Shown in pieces: positions 22,029 to 32,248 of a stretch of 64,000 nt of DNA. This DNA comes from Staphylococcus piscifermentans (lineage in GTDB: Bacteria; Bacillota; Bacilli; Staphylococcales; Staphylococcaceae), in contig NZ_LT906447.1 in assembly GCF_900186985.1 (NCBI RefSeq), forward strand, positions 1 to 64,000, written 5' to 3'. The notes under the pieces are model-generated. The model was not told the origin of the DNA. It was given only the letters and a program-made list of their open reading frames with translations, and did not search any database. Position numbers and translations under genes: made by a program. The stretch's first letter is position 1; each line of letters begins with the position of its first letter.

Positions 22029-23315
22029 ATGTCATCAATCGTAGTTGTTGGGACACAATGGGGAGACGAAGGTAAAGGTAAAATTACAGACTTTTTAGCA
22101 GAACAAGCAGACGTGATTACACGTTTTTCAGGCGGTAACAACGCTGGTCATACAATCAAATTTGGCGGCGAAACTTACAAATTGCACTTAGTACCATCAG
22201 GAATTTTTTATCAAGATAAACTTTCAGTGATTGGTAACGGTGTAGTTGTAGATCCTGTTGCTTTATTGAAAGAGTTGGATGCATTAAACGAACGCGGTAT
22301 TCCAACAAATAATTTGCGCATTTCAAACCGTGCTCAAGTTATTTTGCCTTACCACTTATTACAAGATGAGTATGAAGAACGTCTTCGCGGCGATAACAAA
22401 ATCGGTACGACTAAGAAAGGTATCGGCCCAGCATACGTTGATAAAGCACAAAGAATCGGAATCCGTATGGCGGATTTATTAGACAAAGAAACTTTTGAAA
22501 GATTATTAAAATCAAATCTTGAATACAAATCAGCATACTTCAAAGGTATGTTTAACGAAGAAGCTCCTGCTTTCGAAGATATCTTCGAAGAATATTACGC
22601 AGCAGGTCAACGTTTGAAAGAATATGTAACAGACACACCTAAAATCTTAGATGACGCTTTAGCAGCAAATGAACGTGTGTTATTCGAAGGCGCGCAAGGT
22701 GTAATGCTTGATATCGACCATGGTACATATCCGTTCGTTACATCAAGCAACCCGATTGCTGGTAACGTAACTGTCGGCGGTGGCGTAGGTCCAACTGCAG
22801 TATCTAAAGTAATCGGTGTATGTAAATCATATACTTCACGTGTGGGTGACGGTCCATTCCCTACTGAATTATTTGATGAAGATGGTCATCACATCCGTGA
22901 AGTCGGTCGTGAATACGGTACAACTACAGGTCGTCCTCGTCGTGTCGGCTGGTTCGACTCAGTCGTATTACGTCATTCACGTCGCGTGAGTGGTATTACT
23001 GATTTATCTATCAACTCAATTGACGTTTTAACTGGTTTAGACACTGTTAAAATTTGCGTGGCTTATGAGTTGGATGGAAAAGAAATCACTGAATACCCTG
23101 CGAACTTAAATGACTTGAAACGTTGCAAACCTATCTATGAAGAATTACCTGGATGGACAGAAGATATTACAGGCGTACAATCTTTAGAAGCACTTCCAGA
23201 AAATGCACGCCATTATTTAGAACGTATTTCTGAGCTTTCTGGTGTAGGCATTTCAATCTTCTCAGTAGGTCCTGATCGTACACAAACAAACATGTTAAAA
23301 CCTTTATGGTCATAA
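22029..23315 (+). CDS. purA: Adenylosuccinate synthetase
   Basis: Joins IMP and aspartate using GTP, the committed step to AMP. The N-terminal GTP-binding loop is QWGDEGKGK (about residues 10-18). [20 protein letters not shown] and [12 protein letters not shown] are conserved family motifs. Length of 428 is normal. A GGAGGTG site precedes ATG at 22029. It is monocistronic by its own promoter and terminator. Confidence 0.98.
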   Translation: MSSIVVVGTQWGDEGKGKITDFLAEQADVITRFSGGNNAGHTIKFGGETYKLHLVPSGIFYQDKLSVIGNGVVVDPVALLKELDALNERGIPTNNLRISNRAQVILPYHLLQDEYEERLRGDNKIGTTKKGIGPAYVDKAQRIGIRMADLLDKETFERLLKSNLEYKSAYFKGMFNEEAPAFEDIFEEYYAAGQRLKEYVTDTPKILDDALAANERVLFEGAQGVMLDIDHGTYPFVTSSNPIAGNVTVGGGVGPTAVSKVIGVCKSYTSRVGDGPFPTELFDEDGHHIREVGREYGTTTGRPRRVGWFDSVVLRHSRRVSGITDLSINSIDVLTGLDTVKICVAYELDGKEITEYPANLNDLKRCKPIYEELPGWTEDITGVQSLEALPENARHYLERISELSGVGISIFSVGPDRTQTNMLKPLWS

Positions 23316-23321
23316 TTGGAT

Positions 23322-23363
23322 AAAAAAGACGTGCATATCATGAAGATGTGTACGTTTTTTTTA
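23322..23363 (+). terminator. Terminator after purA
   Basis: ACGTGCATATC pairs with GATGTGTACGT, with two G-U pairs. It is flanked by an A-run on the left and eight Ts on the right. Confidence 0.8.
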
Positions 23364-23429
23364 TATATGAGTTGAATGTTTTGTATATTGTGATTGGTGG
23401 TCTTGTGGGATTGGGCAGCGGCGGGTCGA

Positions 23430-23796
23430 TTTAGACACTAGTTAGGCGAAAGTGTCTAGAAAAGGGTATAATCTAGACACAAGTTTTTGGGAAGTGTCTA
23501 GAAAAGGGTATAATCTAGACACAAGTTTTTGGGAAGTGTCTAGAAAAGGGTATAATCTAGACACAAGTTTTTGGGAAGTGTCTAGAAAAGCATGTAATCT
23601 AGACACAAGTTTTTGGGAAGTGTCTAGAAAAGCATGTAATCTAGACACAAGATTTAGAGAAGTGTCTAGAAAAGCATGTAATCTAGACACAAGTTTTTGG
23701 GAAGTGTCTAGAAAAGGGTATAATCTAGACACAAGATTCCGAGAAGTGTCTAGAAAAGGGCGTAATCTAGACACAAGATTCCGAGAAGTGTCTAGA
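23430..23796. repeat. 42-bp palindromic tandem repeat array (eight units plus end fragments)
   Basis: GTGTCTAGA recurs at exactly 42-bp steps: 23452, 23494, 23536, 23578, 23620, 23662, 23704, 23746 and 23788. Each unit is GTGTCTAGA, an 11-bp loop (mostly AAAGGGTATAA or AAAGCATGTAA), TCTAGACAC, then a 13-bp spacer (mostly AAGTTTTTGGGAA). A leading half-unit (TTTAGACAC at 23430 plus spacer TAGTTAGGCGAAA) starts the array. Arms can pair across the loop or across the spacer, giving alternative hairpins. Because 42 is divisible by 3, reading frames stay open on both strands; these look artefactual. Confidence 0.95.
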
Positions 23797-23869
23797 ATCC
23801 TCTGCATTCCCCGCCGGTCCGTCGCTCCATCACATTACACGTCCAGCCACCCCACACCTGCCCTCTAAT

Positions 23870-24763
23870 TTAGTGAATATCTTTCTTGCGATGATGACCG
23901 CCACGTACTTCAGAAACATTACCGAAGGACAAGAAGGCGTTCGGATCGATTTGCATCACAAACTCTTTCAATTTGGCTTCTTCGACACGTGTGATAACAC
24001 AGAAAACGACTTTACGCGGTTCGCCAGTATAAGCGCCCTCCGCATTTAAGTAAGTCACCCCACGCCCAAGACGGTCATTGATGGCTTCTCCGATTTCTTT
24101 ATAATCATCACTGATAATCCAGACGGCTTTCGACTCATCGAGACCGACAAGTATCAAATCAATCATCTTGAACGCGATAAAGTAGGCTACAAAGCTGTAC
24201 ATCGCACTTTCCCAAGTGAAAATAAATCCTGCAAGCGCAAAGATGAAGAAGTTGAAAATCATGACGATTTCACCTACGGAAAAAGGAACTTTATTGTTCA
24301 AGAGGATAGACATGATTTCGGTACCATCCATCGTACCGCCTGCACGTATTACCAACCCTACGCCGATTCCGACAATAGCTCCGCCGAAAATAGTGATGAG
24401 AAGCGGTTCTTTAACTACAGCTTGTACGGGATGCAAGAGTGTGGTACCTACAGAAAGAATGGTAATTGCATATAAAGTAGAGATAGCAAACGTCTTACCT
24501 ATTTGTTTATATCCTAAAAAGAAAAACGGTAAATTGAGTATGAAAATAAATAGGCCGAGCGACCATCCTGTTAAGTGGGATAAAATAATTGAGATACCGA
24601 CAATGCCTCCATCAAGCAATTTGTTCGGCACTAAGAAAAGTTCCAGCCCTGCAGCTGTAAGTAATGCACCTATGGTTAAAAATAATATGCGGACAACAAT
24701 TTGTGTGAGTGATAATTTTTTCTCTTTTCTGTTATGACCCCCAGAAATAGTAGTATGTTCCAT
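23870..24763 (-). CDS. YitT-family membrane protein (DUF161 and DUF2179)
   Basis: About 297 residues: five or six hydrophobic segments in the N-terminal two thirds (with the family's LLDGGIVGISI and GGTMDGTEI motifs). A soluble C-terminal DUF2179 domain follows (RGVTYLNAEGAYTG, CVITRVEEAKLKEFV). The frame is open to 24802, but ATG at 24763 follows an AGGAGGAA site and is the likely start. No transported substrate is established for this family. It is convergent with the repeat array and divergent from the tRNA operon. Confidence 0.9.
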   Translation of the reverse strand: MEHTTISGGHNRKEKKLSLTQIVVRILFLTIGALLTAAGLELFLVPNKLLDGGIVGISIILSHLTGWSLGLFIFILNLPFFFLGYKQIGKTFAISTLYAITILSVGTTLLHPVQAVVKEPLLITIFGGAIVGIGVGLVIRAGGTMDGTEIMSILLNNKVPFSVGEIVMIFNFFIFALAGFIFTWESAMYSFVAYFIAFKMIDLILVGLDESKAVWIISDDYKEIGEAINDRLGRGVTYLNAEGAYTGEPRKVVFCVITRVEEAKLKEFVMQIDPNAFLSFGNVSEVRGGHHRKKDIH

Positions 24764-24820
24764 AAATTTCCTCCTAAATTGGGTTATGTAAAAATTATAC
24801 AAAAAAACTTTAAAAATAGC

Positions 24821-24849
24821 TTGTGTTTTTTAATACCGCTTGATATAAT
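24821..24849 (+). promoter_or_regulatory. Promoter of the tRNA-Glu/tRNA-Asp operon
   Basis: TTGTGT (24821-24826), a 17-bp spacer and TATAAT (24844-24849), 20 bases before the first tRNA. Confidence 0.85.
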
Positions 24850-24869
24850 CAATCTTGTGCTTAAGAAAT

Positions 24870-24944
24870 GGCTCCTTGGTCAAGCGGTTAAGACACCGCC
24901 CTTTCACGGCGGTAACACGGGTTCGAGTCCCGTAGGAGTCACCA
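24870..24944 (+). tRNA. tRNA-Glu (anticodon TTC)
   Basis: 75 nt including an encoded CCA end. The anticodon stem CCGCC/GGCGG holds loop CTTTCAC with TTC at 24903-24905. The T arm ends in GGTTCGAGTCC and the acceptor is GGCTCCT/AGGAGTC. Confidence 0.97.
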
Positions 24945-24949
24945 TTTCT

Positions 24950-25022
24950 GGTCTCGTAGTGTAGCGGTTAACACGCCTGCCTGTCACGCAGGAGATCGCG
25001 GGTTCGATTCCCGTCGAGACCG
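24950..25022 (+). tRNA. tRNA-Asp (anticodon GTC)
   Basis: 73 nt. Acceptor GGTCTCG pairs with CGAGACC and G is the discriminator base. The anticodon stem CCTGC/GCAGG holds loop CTGTCAC (anticodon GTC). CCA is not encoded, so it must be added by CCA-transferase. It follows tRNA-Glu by five bases. Confidence 0.97.
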
Positions 25023-25025
25023 TAT

Positions 25026-25057
25026 ATTGCTCATCCAATAGGGTGGGCAATTTTTTT
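25026..25057 (+). terminator. Terminator of the tRNA operon
   Basis: An 11-bp stem (25026-25036 with 25041-25051), a 4-base AATA loop and a T-run. Confidence 0.92.
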
Positions 25058-25074
25058 ATGCTTTTTTATTAATA

Positions 25075-25677
25075 TTATGTAAAGATTTTAAAAATCCATT
25101 CACTGACATAGGTTTCTAAAAAAGCTGCGATGATAATTAATGGTAACCCAATCAGTACAAATGCTTTAATCAAATTGAGAAGCGCTTCTTTAAGAGAATA
25201 GTTTTCTTTTTTATTGCTGCGAAATAGATTAGTAATTTTTCGAATAATAGCTTGATTAACCTTATATAATCCACTCGCCACAACGCATAAACCAAACATC
25301 TCAAATGTATAGTGAGGTATAGTTGCAATAATAGCTATAAAGCCACGGTAAGGCGTAAAGTTAAGTAAAAATCCCAATAATACTCCTGGAAGTACAGCGG
25401 TAAAAATTGTGTTTAATAAATAAAGGAGAGGGATAGGTATGAGCGCTAAGATAAACATTTGAGACGGTACTCTCAGTCCATTTTCATAAATAAATCCCCA
25501 TACTTTGTGTAAACCAGCTTCATGGTCAAGATGCTCAGGTATTTTGTCTCCAATACTTTTAAGTGTATTGAATGAAGGATGAAATATGTAAGCTAAGATG
25601 ATGCTGAGTACGAGAAAACAAGTCATCAACAGAAACATTTTCAGTGCTCGTTTAAGATAAGTTGAATCAGATAGCAT
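25075..25677 (-). CDS. SpoIIM/DUF95-family membrane protein
   Basis: 200 residues with about five membrane segments and the family pattern ENGLRVPSQMFILALI... followed by IPHYTFEMFGLCVVASGLYKV. In Bacillus, SpoIIM works in engulfment, but staphylococci do not sporulate, so this is a family member with another, unknown membrane role. A GAGGAG-type site precedes ATG at 25677. It is convergent with the tRNA operon. Confidence 0.82.
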   Translation of the reverse strand: MLSDSTYLKRALKMFLLMTCFLVLSIILAYIFHPSFNTLKSIGDKIPEHLDHEAGLHKVWGFIYENGLRVPSQMFILALIPIPLLYLLNTIFTAVLPGVLLGFLLNFTPYRGFIAIIATIPHYTFEMFGLCVVASGLYKVNQAIIRKITNLFRSNKKENYSLKEALLNLIKAFVLIGLPLIIIAAFLETYVSEWIFKIFT

Positions 25678-26028
25678 ATATAAACTCCTCTGTATTTAAT
25701 CTCTCCCTTCAGTATAACAAACTAATTACAGAATTCAGGATTAATACCGTTCCTCATCCCAACCCGTCCCCTATCCCTTCATAAACAATTTACAATGCGA
25801 ATGAGCGATGAGATGCTATAATATATCCGTATGCATGACTCTTTCAGTAAATCACATTTACCATTTTTAAACAGTAACCACGTTTTACCTTCTGCGCTTT
25901 TATCACTTTCTATACAATATTTTTGTTCAATTGTCGACAATCCTTTTAAATTTGTTAGGAAAATAGAATTGGTACGTCAAAAATGGTAAATTATATAGTA
26001 GATACTTATGTAAATTTATAATAGATTC
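25678..26028. other. Leader region upstream of walR
   Basis: About 390 bp lie between the SpoIIM-family start and the walR start. An extended -10, TGCTATAAT (25814-25822), lacks a good -35. A second candidate has TTGGTA (25969-25974), a 17-bp spacer and TATATA (25992-25997). Together these suggest two transcription starts, the distal one giving a leader of about 240 nt. No ORF in it is credible. Confidence 0.5.
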
Positions 26029-26067
26029 ATGTACGATTATTTAAGATTAGAAATGAGGTTTAGGATT

Positions 26068-26769
26068 ATGGCGAGAAAAGTAGTTGTAGTAGACGATGAA
26101 AAACCTATTGCTGATATTCTAGAATTTAATTTGAAAAAAGAAGGTTATGAAGTCTTTTGTGCATATGATGGGAATGATGCAATCGACTTAATTTATGAAG
26201 AAGAACCAGATATCGTACTTTTAGATATTATGCTTCCTGGACGTGATGGCATGGAGGTTTGTCGTGAAGTCCGCAAGAAGTACGAAATGCCGATTATTAT
26301 GTTGACTGCAAAAGACTCTGAAATTGATAAAGTCTTAGGACTTGAACTTGGTGCGGATGACTATGTAACCAAACCATTCAGCACACGTGAATTGATTGCA
26401 CGTGTTAAAGCGAATTTGCGTCGTCGTAATACACAACCGGCACAAGAAGCGGAGAATGCACCAAATGAAATTACGATTAAAGATATCGTGATTTATCCAG
26501 ATGCATACTCTATTAAGAAACGCGGTAAAGATATCGAATTGACACACCGTGAATTCGAATTGTTCCACTATCTAGCAAACCATATGGGACAAGTAATGAC
26601 ACGTGAACACTTATTACAAACAGTGTGGGGCTATGATTACTTCGGCGATGTTCGTACTGTCGATGTAACTATCAGACGTTTAAGAGAAAAAATTGAAGAT
26701 GATCCGTCACATCCAGAATATATTGTGACACGCCGTGGCGTTGGATATTTCCTTCAACAACATGACTGA
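26068..26769 (+). CDS. walR: Essential response regulator WalR (YycF)
   Basis: OmpR/PhoB-type regulator of cell wall hydrolase genes. It has a receiver domain with phospho-acceptor Asp53 ([11 protein letters not shown]) and Lys in VTKPFS. The C-terminal winged helix ([13 protein letters not shown]...[13 protein letters not shown]) binds tandem TGTWAH repeats. The frame is open from 26029, but ATG at 26068 gives [10 protein letters not shown], identical to other staphylococci. First gene of walRKHIJ, 11 bp before walK. Confidence 0.98.
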   Translation: MARKVVVVDDEKPIADILEFNLKKEGYEVFCAYDGNDAIDLIYEEEPDIVLLDIMLPGRDGMEVCREVRKKYEMPIIMLTAKDSEIDKVLGLELGADDYVTKPFSTRELIARVKANLRRRNTQPAQEAENAPNEITIKDIVIYPDAYSIKKRGKDIELTHREFELFHYLANHMGQVMTREHLLQTVWGYDYFGDVRTVDVTIRRLREKIEDDPSHPEYIVTRRGVGYFLQQHD

Positions 26770-26780
26770 GGCCGTATTTT

Positions 26781-28625
26781 ATGAAATGGCTTAAACAGTT
26801 CCAATCCTTACACACGAAACTCGTTATTGTTTATGTGCTGTTGATTATCATCGGTATGCAGATTATTGGTTTATATTTTACTAATAACTTAGAACGAGAA
26901 TTGACACAGACCTTTAAGAACAATATTTCGCAATATGCGAAGCAGATCGAGATTAATGTGGAAAAGGTAAAAGAAGAAGATAATTCGGATAATGGGCAAA
27001 AAGAGATACAAAATCTATTAAACGAATATGCCAATCGCCAAGAGATAGAACAAATTAATTATATTGACCGTAATCAAATTATCATTGCGACATCTAAACA
27101 ATCTAGACAGAGCATTGTAAATCAAAAAGCCAATGATACATCTATACAAAAAGCTTTATCACTTGGTCAGCCTAATGATCATACAATGCTGAAAGACTAC
27201 GGCAAAGGTAAACAACGTGTTTGGGTTTATAACTTGCCTGTTAAGTCATCCAAAGGTGTTATTGGCGATATTTATATTGAATCAGATATTGATAGCGTTT
27301 ATGACCAATTAAACAACTTTAACCAAATCTTTATCGTTGGTACAGCAATTTCACTCTTTATCACAGGACTCTTAGGTTTCTTCATTGCCCGTACGATTAC
27401 TAAACCGATTACGGATATGCGGAACCAAACCGTCGAAATGTCTAAGGGTAACTATACGCAGCGTGTGAAGATTTATGGTAACGATGAGATTGGTGAGCTT
27501 GCCTTAGCCTTCAACAACTTATCTAAACGTGTGCAAGAAGCACAAGCGAATACAGAGAGTGAGAAGCGGCGTCTGGACTCTGTTATCACGCATATGAGCG
27601 ACGGGGTTATTGCGACCGATCGTCGTGGCCGTATCCGTATCGTTAATGATATGGCGCTTAAAATGTTAGGCATGGCAAAAGAAGATGTTATGGGCTACAA
27701 CATGCTCAGCGTCTTAGACCTTGAAGATGAGTTTGCTTTGGATGAAATGCAAGAAAATAATAACAGCTTCTTGTTAGATATTAACGAAGAAGAAGGCATT
27801 ATTGCGCGTGTCAGCTTCAGTACGATTGTGCAAGATACTGGCTTTGTGACAGGTTACATCGCAGTGCTGCATGACGTTACTGAACAACAACAAAATGAAC
27901 GTGAACGCCGTGAGTTCGTAGCTAACGTTTCACACGAATTACGGACGCCATTAACATCGATGAACAGTTATCTTGAAGCCTTGGAAGAAGGCGCTTGGAA
28001 AGATGAGGAAATCGCACCGCAATTCTTATCTGTTACGAGAGAAGAAACCGTGCGTATGATTCGTCTGGTCAATGACTTGCTGCAATTATCTAAAATGGAT
28101 AATGCGAATGAAGAAAATGCTTCAAACCAAGTGACGAAAGAAATCGTCGACTTTAATATGTTCATCAATAAGATTATTAACCGTCATGAAATGGCAGCCA
28201 AAGATGTTACATTTGTACGCGATATTCCAGACGAAACTATTTTTACAGAAATTGATCCAGATAAGATGACGCAAGTGTTTGATAACGTCATCACTAATGC
28301 GACGAAATATTCACGCGGCGATAAACGCGTAGAGTTTCATGTGAAACCTAATCCGCTCTATAATCGCATGACGATTCGTATCAAAGATAACGGCATCGGT
28401 ATTCCGATTACTAAAGTAGATAAGATATTCGACCGTTTCTTCCGTGTTGATAAAGCACGTGCACGTAAAATGGGCGGTACAGGTCTAGGATTAGCGATTT
28501 CTAAAGAAATTGTGGAAGCACATAATGGCCGTATTTGGGCAAATAGTGTCGAAGGCCAAGGTACTTCAATCTTCATCACTTTACCGTGTGAAGTCATAGA
28601 AGATGGTGATTGGGATGAGGCATAA
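26781..28625 (+). CDS. walK: Essential sensor histidine kinase WalK (YycG)
   Basis: Membrane sensor that phosphorylates WalR. Domains: helix 1 (about 13-33), an extracytoplasmic PAS-like domain, helix 2 (about 183-203), HAMP (204-256), PAS (265-370), HisKA with His385 in VSHELRTPL, and HATPase with DNGIGIP and GTGLGLAI. 614 residues against 608 in S. aureus. ATG at 26781 follows GAGG. No disruptive change is visible. The stop overlaps walH. Confidence 0.98.
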   Translation: MKWLKQFQSLHTKLVIVYVLLIIIGMQIIGLYFTNNLERELTQTFKNNISQYAKQIEINVEKVKEEDNSDNGQKEIQNLLNEYANRQEIEQINYIDRNQIIIATSKQSRQSIVNQKANDTSIQKALSLGQPNDHTMLKDYGKGKQRVWVYNLPVKSSKGVIGDIYIESDIDSVYDQLNNFNQIFIVGTAISLFITGLLGFFIARTITKPITDMRNQTVEMSKGNYTQRVKIYGNDEIGELALAFNNLSKRVQEAQANTESEKRRLDSVITHMSDGVIATDRRGRIRIVNDMALKMLGMAKEDVMGYNMLSVLDLEDEFALDEMQENNNSFLLDINEEEGIIARVSFSTIVQDTGFVTGYIAVLHDVTEQQQNERERREFVANVSHELRTPLTSMNSYLEALEEGAWKDEEIAPQFLSVTREETVRMIRLVNDLLQLSKMDNANEENASNQVTKEIVDFNMFINKIINRHEMAAKDVTFVRDIPDETIFTEIDPDKMTQVFDNVITNATKYSRGDKRVEFHVKPNPLYNRMTIRIKDNGIGIPITKVDKIFDRFFRVDKARARKMGGTGLGLAISKEIVEAHNGRIWANSVEGQGTSIFITLPCEVIEDGDWDEA

Positions 28626-29949
28626 GGAAGCGGCGAAATCAGTCATTTTGACACTGCTCGTCTTGATGAGTATCGTGTTAACGTATTTAATGTGGAACTT
28701 TTCTCCGGATTTAGCGAATATAGAAAGCCAAGATAGTAAGAAGACTACAGAGAATACTATCAGCAAGCCGAATTCTGAAACCATGGATAGTGCTATCTCA
28801 CCTTATCAAATTATCTATAATCACGGTGATAAGACGGATGGCGCCTTAGAAACACGTAAATTGAATCGCGATGTCGTAAAAATATTAAAGAACCAGAAGA
28901 TTACGAGTGCGTCTGAAATTTATCATGACCATAACTTATTTATTCCAGAACTCAGTGATAATTTTGTAGCGCTGGATTTCACCTATGATATGCCTTTAAC
29001 GACTTATCTAGGACAAGTTTTGAATATGGACACTAAGATTCCAAGCAAGTTCAAATTCAGTCGCTTGATTATTGACGCCGATCAAGAGAAAACGGCTGTG
29101 CTCTATGCTATCGGTAACGACCGTCATCATGTAATGCGCTTGAATACTTCCATTCCAAGCCGTACTGTGAAAAAGACGGTAAAAACCATCCAGCCTGAGC
29201 TTACACCGTTCTCTGAGATTATCACAGGTAAAGAAACCATTGATTCAGCTTCGCATATTTTTGCACCAGAGAAGCCTAAGCATTTGAAAAGCTATCGTAC
29301 GATTTTCAATCATATCAGTGTAGAAACGATGAACTCTATTTTATTCAATGATTCCGTAGTGGTGCGTAGTTCTAAGAGCGGCAATACAACGTATAACAAT
29401 AATACTGGTGTAGCTACTTATAATACGAAACGTGAATTCTATCGTTACACGAACTTATCAGAAGATGAATCCAAATCTAAGGATATGATTAAAACAATTC
29501 CAAGTACGTTCGACTTTATTAACAGTCACGGTGGCTTCACAGATGATTATCGCTTATTTGAAGCCGATCCGAAATCCGGAGAACTGACTTATCAAATGTT
29601 CCTAAATGGTATTCCAGTATTTAATAAAGATGATTTAAGTACGATTAAGACCTCTTGGGGAGAAAAAGGAATCTTCAGTTATGCGCGCTCATTATTGAAA
29701 ACGAATATTACGATTGATAGTGGAGAAGATAAGAAGGATTTACCAGGTGCAGAAACTGTACGTTCTAATTTAGCCAACAACCCTAATCTCGACTTTAAAA
29801 AAGTAACGAATATGATTGTCGGCTACAAGATGCAAGAAAAAGATGATGATGACATCGAAGTTCAACGTACAAGTGAATATGTACCAGAATGGTATATTCA
29901 ATATAATGGTAAATGGTATGTTTACGAGAATGGGGGTCTGCAAGAATGA
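28615..29949 (+). CDS. walH: WalK regulator WalH (YycH)
   Basis: Membrane-anchored protein that acts with WalI on WalK activity: activating in S. aureus, repressing in B. subtilis. One N-terminal helix (about 9-26), then a large extracytoplasmic domain; about 444 residues. A TTG-like earlier frame start exists at 28603, but ATG at 28615 gives [12 protein letters not shown], matching S. aureus MNNKEHIKSVIL. It overlaps the walK end by 11 bases and walI by ATGA. Confidence 0.95.
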   Translation: MRHKEAAKSVILTLLVLMSIVLTYLMWNFSPDLANIESQDSKKTTENTISKPNSETMDSAISPYQIIYNHGDKTDGALETRKLNRDVVKILKNQKITSASEIYHDHNLFIPELSDNFVALDFTYDMPLTTYLGQVLNMDTKIPSKFKFSRLIIDADQEKTAVLYAIGNDRHHVMRLNTSIPSRTVKKTVKTIQPELTPFSEIITGKETIDSASHIFAPEKPKHLKSYRTIFNHISVETMNSILFNDSVVVRSSKSGNTTYNNNTGVATYNTKREFYRYTNLSEDESKSKDMIKTIPSTFDFINSHGGFTDDYRLFEADPKSGELTYQMFLNGIPVFNKDDLSTIKTSWGEKGIFSYARSLLKTNITIDSGEDKKDLPGAETVRSNLANNPNLDFKKVTNMIVGYKMQEKDDDDIEVQRTSEYVPEWYIQYNGKWYVYENGGLQE

Positions 29950-30734
29950 ACTGGAAATATGCTAAGACACTCTTTATTTTCGTATTCCTGATTATTAATA
30001 TCAGCTTAGCCATTATGTATGTGAATAAAATTAATAAATCCCATATCAATGATGTAGAAGATACGAATGAAGTAGATTTCAAACAAGAAGAAATTAAAAT
30101 TCCTAAAGAACTGCCGGATGCACGCGGTATTAAAGCACAACTTATTACAGGCCGTTCTAAAGATTTCAAAGACTACGCGAAATCCAAGTCTGATGTGAAA
30201 TCAGAGGATGGCGGTAAAGTAGCAGCCGGTACAATCAGTCCGGCAATTAGCGTTTCTAAAGATCAAGTGACTGCACTTAAATCTTATATGAAAAATAATG
30301 TTTACAAAGGCGAATATTATCAGCTTTATAATACAGACGATAATGAAGCGGTCTTCGAACAAACTTATCATGGATTGCCTATCATGAATAACGATAAAGC
30401 AAAGTTGAAGTTCAAGATTAATGATAATGAGGAAGCCAGTAGTTATCATCAAAGAGCCATCGCTGAAATCGGACCTTCTAAAGGTGAAAATAACCGAGAA
30501 AAGCAAGTTGTGAGCGCACGTAAAGCGATTGAGGCTTTATATTACAACCGTTACTTGAAACGCAATGATGCCGTTACAAGCGTACGTTTAGGTTATTATT
30601 CAGTGGTTCGAGAAACGAACGTACAAGTCTTTCAAGCTAACTGGGAAATCAAGGTTAACCATTCAGATAAAAAAGGTGATAAAACCTACTATGTAGAAGC
30701 GACCTCTAAGAATCCTAAGATTATTGTGCGTTGA
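29946..30734 (+). CDS. walI: WalK regulator WalI (YycI)
   Basis: Partner of WalH. N-terminal helix (about 7-25) and extracytoplasmic domain, about 262 residues. The true start is the ATG at 29946 ([12 protein letters not shown]), overlapping the walH stop by four bases, rather than the frame opening at 29913. The C terminus YYVEATSKNPKI matches the staphylococcal family. Followed by a terminator, so walJ may use its own promoter. Confidence 0.95.
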   Translation: MNWKYAKTLFIFVFLIINISLAIMYVNKINKSHINDVEDTNEVDFKQEEIKIPKELPDARGIKAQLITGRSKDFKDYAKSKSDVKSEDGGKVAAGTISPAISVSKDQVTALKSYMKNNVYKGEYYQLYNTDDNEAVFEQTYHGLPIMNNDKAKLKFKINDNEEASSYHQRAIAEIGPSKGENNREKQVVSARKAIEALYYNRYLKRNDAVTSVRLGYYSVVRETNVQVFQANWEIKVNHSDKKGDKTYYVEATSKNPKIIVR

Positions 30735-30750
30735 AGCCAAATTTTTCAAT

Positions 30751-30790
30751 AAGAGTACCTGTCTTTTATGCGGGTGCTCTTTTCTTTTTA
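30751..30790 (+). terminator. Terminator after walI
   Basis: AAGAGTACCTG (30751-30761) pairs with CGGGTGCTCTT, one mismatch and one wobble, followed by a T-rich run. Confidence 0.78.
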
Positions 30791-31014
30791 CCTGCAAGGT
30801 AGGAAGTAAGGACAAAAAGGTGTATAATTGTAGAGTGAAATTTCGTTTTTAAGTGGTACGGCAGTGTACGGACACACAAACGGCAATATGACCATTGACA
30901 TATCCTGTCATTGTAAGCCGTATTTTTAACAAAGTGTTTTAAATTTGTGATAATAGTATTAATGAACGTACGATAATATAAATTAAGATTTGGAAACTAG
31001 AAAGGGTGAATCGC

Positions 31015-31806
31015 TTGATACGTATGAGCGTACTTGCGAGTGGCAGTACAGGCAATGCCACTTATGTTGAAAGTGATAAAGGCAGCCTGCTTGTTGATGT
31101 CGGATTAACCGGCAAGAAGATGGAAGAACTCTTTGGCAAGATTGATAGAAATATTGCGGACTTGAACGGTATTTTAGTGACCCATGAACATGTCGACCAT
31201 ATTAAAGGTCTCGGCGTACTCGCGCGTAAATACAAATTACCGATTTATGCGAACGAGAAGACATGGAAAGCCATTGAAAAGAAAGATAGCAAGATCCCAA
31301 TGGATCAGAAATTTATCTTCAACCCTTACGAAACGCATGAATTGGGTGGCTTTGATATCGAATCATTCAACGTCTCTCACGATGCGATTGATCCGCAATT
31401 TTACATCTTCCACAATAACTACAAGAAATTTACGATGATTACAGATACAGGTTACGTTTCAGATCGCATGAAAGGCATGATTCGTGGCAGTGATGCCTTC
31501 ATGTTCGAAAGCAACCATGACGTAGATATGTTGCGCATGTGCCGTTACCCATGGAAGACGAAACAACGTATCTTGAGTGATATGGGCCATGTATCAAACG
31601 AAGATGCTGCAATGGCAATGTGTGACGTCATTACAGGCAATACGAAACGCATCTATCTGTCACACTTGTCACGCGATAACAATATGAAAGATTTGGCGCG
31701 CATGAGCGTAGGACAAGTCTTGAACCAACACGATATCGATACCAATAAAGAAGTATTGCTCTGCGATACAGATAAAGCAGAACCAACACCTATTTATACT
31801 CTTTAA
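31015..31806 (+). CDS. walJ: MBL-fold metallohydrolase WalJ (YycJ)
   Basis: Metallo-beta-lactamase-fold protein of the wal operon; in Bacillus it acts in mismatch repair as a 5'-3' exonuclease. The metal motif [10 protein letters not shown] is near residue 55, with SHDAIDP and TDTGYVSD later. A GTG at 31006 is in frame but is part of the AAAGGGTGA site (31001-31009). TTG at 31015 has the right spacing ([17 protein letters not shown]). S. aureus is usually annotated from the GTG equivalent. About 263 residues. Confidence 0.95.
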   Translation: MIRMSVLASGSTGNATYVESDKGSLLVDVGLTGKKMEELFGKIDRNIADLNGILVTHEHVDHIKGLGVLARKYKLPIYANEKTWKAIEKKDSKIPMDQKFIFNPYETHELGGFDIESFNVSHDAIDPQFYIFHNNYKKFTMITDTGYVSDRMKGMIRGSDAFMFESNHDVDMLRMCRYPWKTKQRILSDMGHVSNEDAAMAMCDVITGNTKRIYLSHLSRDNNMKDLARMSVGQVLNQHDIDTNKEVLLCDTDKAEPTPIYTL

Positions 31807-31827
31807 ATTAAACAAACACATTAAGAC

Positions 31828-31865
31828 GACTCTCGGACAAACTATGACATCCGGGAGTCTTTTTC
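31828..31865 (+). terminator. Terminator after walJ
   Basis: GACTCTCGGA (31828-31837) pairs with TCCGGGAGTC (31850-31859), one wobble, then five or six Ts. Confidence 0.88.
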
Positions 31866-31951
31866 TATGGAAAAGAATACTTGGAGAGTGCAAACTGTTT
31901 AAAATTGCATGGTATAATTTGGGATGGAGAAACAAGGGTAATGAGTGGCAG

Positions 31952-32215
31952 TTATACACAGTTATATGTAAAGAAAGCATTAACTTGTGAATAACTATGT
32001 AAGACTCACCTCAAAGTTATTCACAAAAAGAGGACAAGTTACTCACAACTGTGCACAATCCACAAAGAAATACCCACATTATCAACAGAGTTATCCACAT
32101 ATTAACAAGTTAATCACAGAATTGAGGATGAAGTGAGTAAAAAAGTACTGAATTTATATACATAAGCCACTTATTAAGACAGAATCGTGTGTATAAGTGA
32201 ATAACTTGTGGATAA
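31952..32215. promoter_or_regulatory. DnaA-box cluster upstream of rlmH
   Basis: Nine DnaA-box-like nonamers lie in 264 bp. Forward: TTATACACA (31952), TTATTCACA (32017), TTACTCACA (32039), TTATCAACA (32079), TTATCCACA (32091, consensus) and TTAATCACA (32110). Reverse: TGTGAATAA (31986), TGTGTATAA (32188) and TGTGGATAA (32207, consensus). This is denser than the oriC spacer in this window, but lacks an obvious DnaA-trio. Box matches are direct; DnaA binding is inferred. Confidence 0.8.
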
Positions 32216-32248
32216 CTCGAATAACTTCTGAATATTTGGAGGATTCAA

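Noticed and set aside
23430..23796. CRISPR array
   Set aside because: The spacers are nearly identical to each other, the repeats are full palindromes every 42 bp, and no cas gene is near.
23442..23868. Open frames on both strands across the 42-bp array, encoding 14-residue repeats
   Set aside because: They are open only because the unit length is a multiple of three. There is no ribosome site, and the two strands are equally open.
24216..24737. 173-residue ORF on the plus strand
   Set aside because: It is antisense to the well-supported YitT-family gene and lacks a ribosome site.
29795..30169. 124-residue minus-strand ORF over walH/walI
   Set aside because: It is antisense to conserved essential-operon genes, with no start signals.
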